A stretch of 64,000 nucleotides of DNA from Candidatus Peribacteria bacterium. Lineage in GTDB: Bacteria; Patescibacteriota; Gracilibacteria; Peribacterales; Peribacteraceae. Position 1 is the first letter of the stretch, and each line of letters starts with the position of its first letter. The translations under genes and the position numbers were made by a program. This document shows positions 61,913-64,000 of this stretch, one piece after another. A model generated the notes under the pieces. It did not search any database. It saw nothing but the letters and a program-made list of their open reading frames with translations, and had not been told where the DNA came from. The DNA is taken from positions 101,070 through 165,069 of the forward strand of contig JAHFJM010000003.1 of NCBI GenBank assembly GCA_023245935.1, written 5' to 3'.

Positions 61913-64000
61913 TTAGCAGGAGCATCCGCTGATCGGACACTTCAGCTGGGTCTGGACCGTTTCGCTTCGGTTGTTCGACGGATTCGGGTCGATGGTCGAC
62001 GTGTTGACCGTTGCCGTGTTTTGCACGGTGGTGTGTCCGCACATGGAGACCGTCGGTACGTTGAACGCGATCGTCACCGTCGCACTCTGACCGTTCAGGA
62101 GGTTCAGGTTGCTGCACACGATGTTCAAGCCTTGCTGGACACAGCTTGCCGAGCTCTGGCTTGCATTGAACGTGAGTCCTGCCGGAATCGGATCGTTGAT
62201 CGTCACGTTGGTTGCCGTACTCGGACCGGCATTGAACACGCTGAGCGTGTACGTTGCCACTCCTCCGCGGAGGACTGTCAGCGGTCCTGACTTCACAATC
62301 GAGACGTCGGCGAGAGACGGACACTTCACCGTCGTCGTCACCGTCTGACTCTGGTTGTTGCTCGGGTTCGGATCGGTCGTCGACGTGCTCACGGAGGCGG
62401 TGTTATTCACCGTCGTCTCGGAACAGTTCGGTATGTTCGGTACGTCGAATGCGATCGTCACCGTTGCGCTCTGGCCGCTGGTCAGCGTCATGTTGTCACA
62501 GAGGATGTTCGAACCGTTCTGGACACAGTTGCCGGAGCTCTGGCTCGGATTGAACGTGAGTCCTGCCGGAATCGGATCGGTGATCGTGACGTTATTCGCC
62601 GTGCTCGGTCCTGCGTTGAATGCGCTGAGCGTGTAGAGGATGATCCCGCCGCGAGTCACGGACCTCGGTCCTGACTTCACGATCGAAAGATCGGCATTGA
62701 TGACCGGACATGTCACGGTCGTCGTGACGGTCTGGCTCTGGTTGTTGCTCGAGTTCGGATCGGTCACCGAAGTGCTGACGGAGGACGTGTTGTAGATCGT
62801 CGTCTCGGAGCAGTTCGCGATTGCCGGAATATTGAACGCAATCGTTACCGTCGCACTCTGACCGTTTGTCAGTGTCATGTTGTCACAGAGGATGTTCGAA
62901 CCGTTCTGGACACAGTTCGGCGAACTCTGCGAAGCATTGAACGTGAGCCCTGCCGGGATCGGATCGGCGATCGTGACATTGGTTGCCGTGTTCGGTCCTG
63001 CATTGAATGCGCTGAGCGTGTAGTGAACGACTCCTCCGCGGAGCACGGTTGCAGGTCCGCTCTTCACGATGGAGAGGTCGGCTTGCGGTGCTGGGCAGGT
63101 GATCGTCGTCGTCACGGTCAAACTCTGGTTATTGGCTGAGTTCGGATCGGTCGTCGAGGTGCTGACGGAGGCACGGTTGTTCACCGTGACTGTCGAACAG
63201 TTGGCGATGACCGGCGTGTTGAACGCGATCGTCACCGTCGCACTCTGACCGCTCGTGAGCGTCAGGTTGTCGCACAGAATGTTCACTCCGTTCTGGACAC
63301 AGTTCCCCGAGCTTTGCGTCGGGTTGAAGATCAGTCCTGAAGGAATCGGATCGGTGATCGTGACGTTGTTTGCCGTGCTTGGTCCTGCGTTCGTTGCCGT
63401 CAACGTGTAGGAGATGACATCACCGCGAACCACCGTGGAAGGACCGTTTTTGACGATCGACAGATCGGCGCGAGGAGGACAGTTGATCGTCGTCGTCACC
63501 GTGTTGCTCTGGTTGTTCGTCAGGTTCGGATCGGTCACCGCATTGCTGACCGTTGCGGTGTTATTCACGGTCGTCTCTGAGCAGTTATTCACTGTCGGAG
63601 CCGTGAACGCAATCGTGACTGTGGAACTCTGACCGTTTGCAAGGGTTGCGATAGTGCAGCGGACATTTGTTCCGCTGACAGTGCAACCGCTGGAACTCTG
63701 ACCCGGGCTGAAGGTAAGACCTGCAGGAATCGGATCGGTGATGACCACACTTGTTGCCGTGCTCGGCCCCGCATTCGTCGCCGTCACCGTGTAGGAGATG
63801 ACATCACCGCGCATCACGGAGGAAGGTCCGCTCTTGACGATCGAGAGGTCTGCTTTGATCGGACAGGTGATCGTCGTCTGAGCGCTGCTCTGGTTATTGG
63901 TGAGGTTCGAATCAGTCACGTCGTTCGTGACGGAAGCGGTGTTCGTCACGCTTACCTCTGTGCAGACAGCGCACGTCGGAACTGTGAACGCAAGCGTCAC
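61913..64000 (-). CDS. DUF11-repeat surface protein, N-terminus beyond the window
   Basis: The visible 695 residues are the C-terminal end of a larger protein made of DUF11 repeats: five full repeats starting ADLSIVKSGP (the fifth ADVSIVKSGP) and part of a sixth. They closely resemble those of the 1280-aa neighbour, each with the Cys pair and NAGPSTATNVTI. Unlike the neighbour it has no Pro-rich rod or membrane segment; it stops right after the last repeat with CPISGCSC. The start and signal peptide lie off the window. Probably secreted, perhaps held by partner proteins. Confidence 0.85.
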   Translation of the reverse strand: MTLAFTVPTCAVCTEVSVTNTASVTNDVTDSNLTNNQSSAQTTITCPIKADLSIVKSGPSSVMRGDVISYTVTATNAGPSTATSVVITDPIPAGLTFSPGQSSSGCTVSGTNVRCTIATLANGQSSTVTIAFTAPTVNNCSETTVNNTATVSNAVTDPNLTNNQSNTVTTTINCPPRADLSIVKNGPSTVVRGDVISYTLTATNAGPSTANNVTITDPIPSGLIFNPTQSSGNCVQNGVNILCDNLTLTSGQSATVTIAFNTPVIANCSTVTVNNRASVSTSTTDPNSANNQSLTVTTTITCPAPQADLSIVKSGPATVLRGGVVHYTLSAFNAGPNTATNVTIADPIPAGLTFNASQSSPNCVQNGSNILCDNMTLTNGQSATVTIAFNIPAIANCSETTIYNTSSVSTSVTDPNSSNNQSQTVTTTVTCPVINADLSIVKSGPRSVTRGGIILYTLSAFNAGPSTANNVTITDPIPAGLTFNPSQSSGNCVQNGSNILCDNMTLTSGQSATVTIAFDVPNIPNCSETTVNNTASVSTSTTDPNPSNNQSQTVTTTVKCPSLADVSIVKSGPLTVLRGGVATYTLSVFNAGPSTATNVTINDPIPAGLTFNASQSSASCVQQGLNIVCSNLNLLNGQSATVTIAFNVPTVSMCGHTTVQNTATVNTSTIDPNPSNNRSETVQTQLKCPISGCSC

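Overview
The window looks like chromosome of a Candidate Phyla Radiation (Patescibacteria) bacterium, most like the Peregrinibacteria/Peribacteria. This is inferred from gene content and giant surface-protein genes; no rRNA or other phylogenetic marker is present to prove it. I saw no tRNA, rRNA, CRISPR array, transposase, integrase or phage replication gene. Coding is dense. Many starts follow a pyrimidine-rich stretch rather than a Shine-Dalgarno sequence.

Region 1 (1-29615) is dominated by two tandem paralogous genes of about 14 kb (4704 and 4788 aa) that appear to be secreted giant surface or fibre proteins. Both have a signal peptide, thirteen tail-fibre-like 'GDTMTGAL' modules and four blocks of exactly seven FG-GAP/VCBS calcium-binding repeats, which I read as four seven-bladed beta-propellers each. 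Both end in a shared fibre-type C-terminal region. A small DUF559 nuclease-like gene lies between them. Heptanucleotide satellites and GC-rich hairpin repeats lie in frame inside their C-terminal coding regions.

Region 2 (29616-36181) holds a minus-strand group: a citramalate synthase (first step of the pyruvate route to isoleucine), an Ogt-type DNA repair methyltransferase and a small unknown protein. The synthase is preceded by what looks like an isoleucine attenuator: a 20-codon leader peptide with five Ile codons, then a terminator hairpin and U-run. Divergent from it is a branched-chain amino-acid ABC importer (livG, livK, livH, livM, with no livF). Synthesis and uptake of branched-chain amino acids are therefore side by side.

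Region 3 (36162-42620) has housekeeping genes: a TrhO-type rhodanese, a YdfG-like dehydrogenase, a DCC thiol protein, a SulP transporter, a Trm11-like RNA methyltransferase and a PhzF-family protein. A roughly 0.6 kb gap (41041-41720) has many tetraloop hairpins and may encode a structured RNA.

Region 4 (42745-49580) is a complete F-type ATP synthase operon in the order D-C-Z/I-B-E-F-H-A-G. The beta/epsilon pair comes first, the order known from N-ATPases, but delta is kept and the c subunit lacks the sodium-site glutamine.

Region 5 (49585-64000) has a DedA protein, a two-gene membrane operon (GT-C-like), glutamate dehydrogenase, a ChbG/YdjC deacetylase, a secreted Tyr-rich Kazal-domain protein, a VanW-domain protein and two DUF11-repeat surface proteins, the last running off the window. 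The window is thus rich in envelope and extracellular proteins around a core of energy and amino-acid metabolism.
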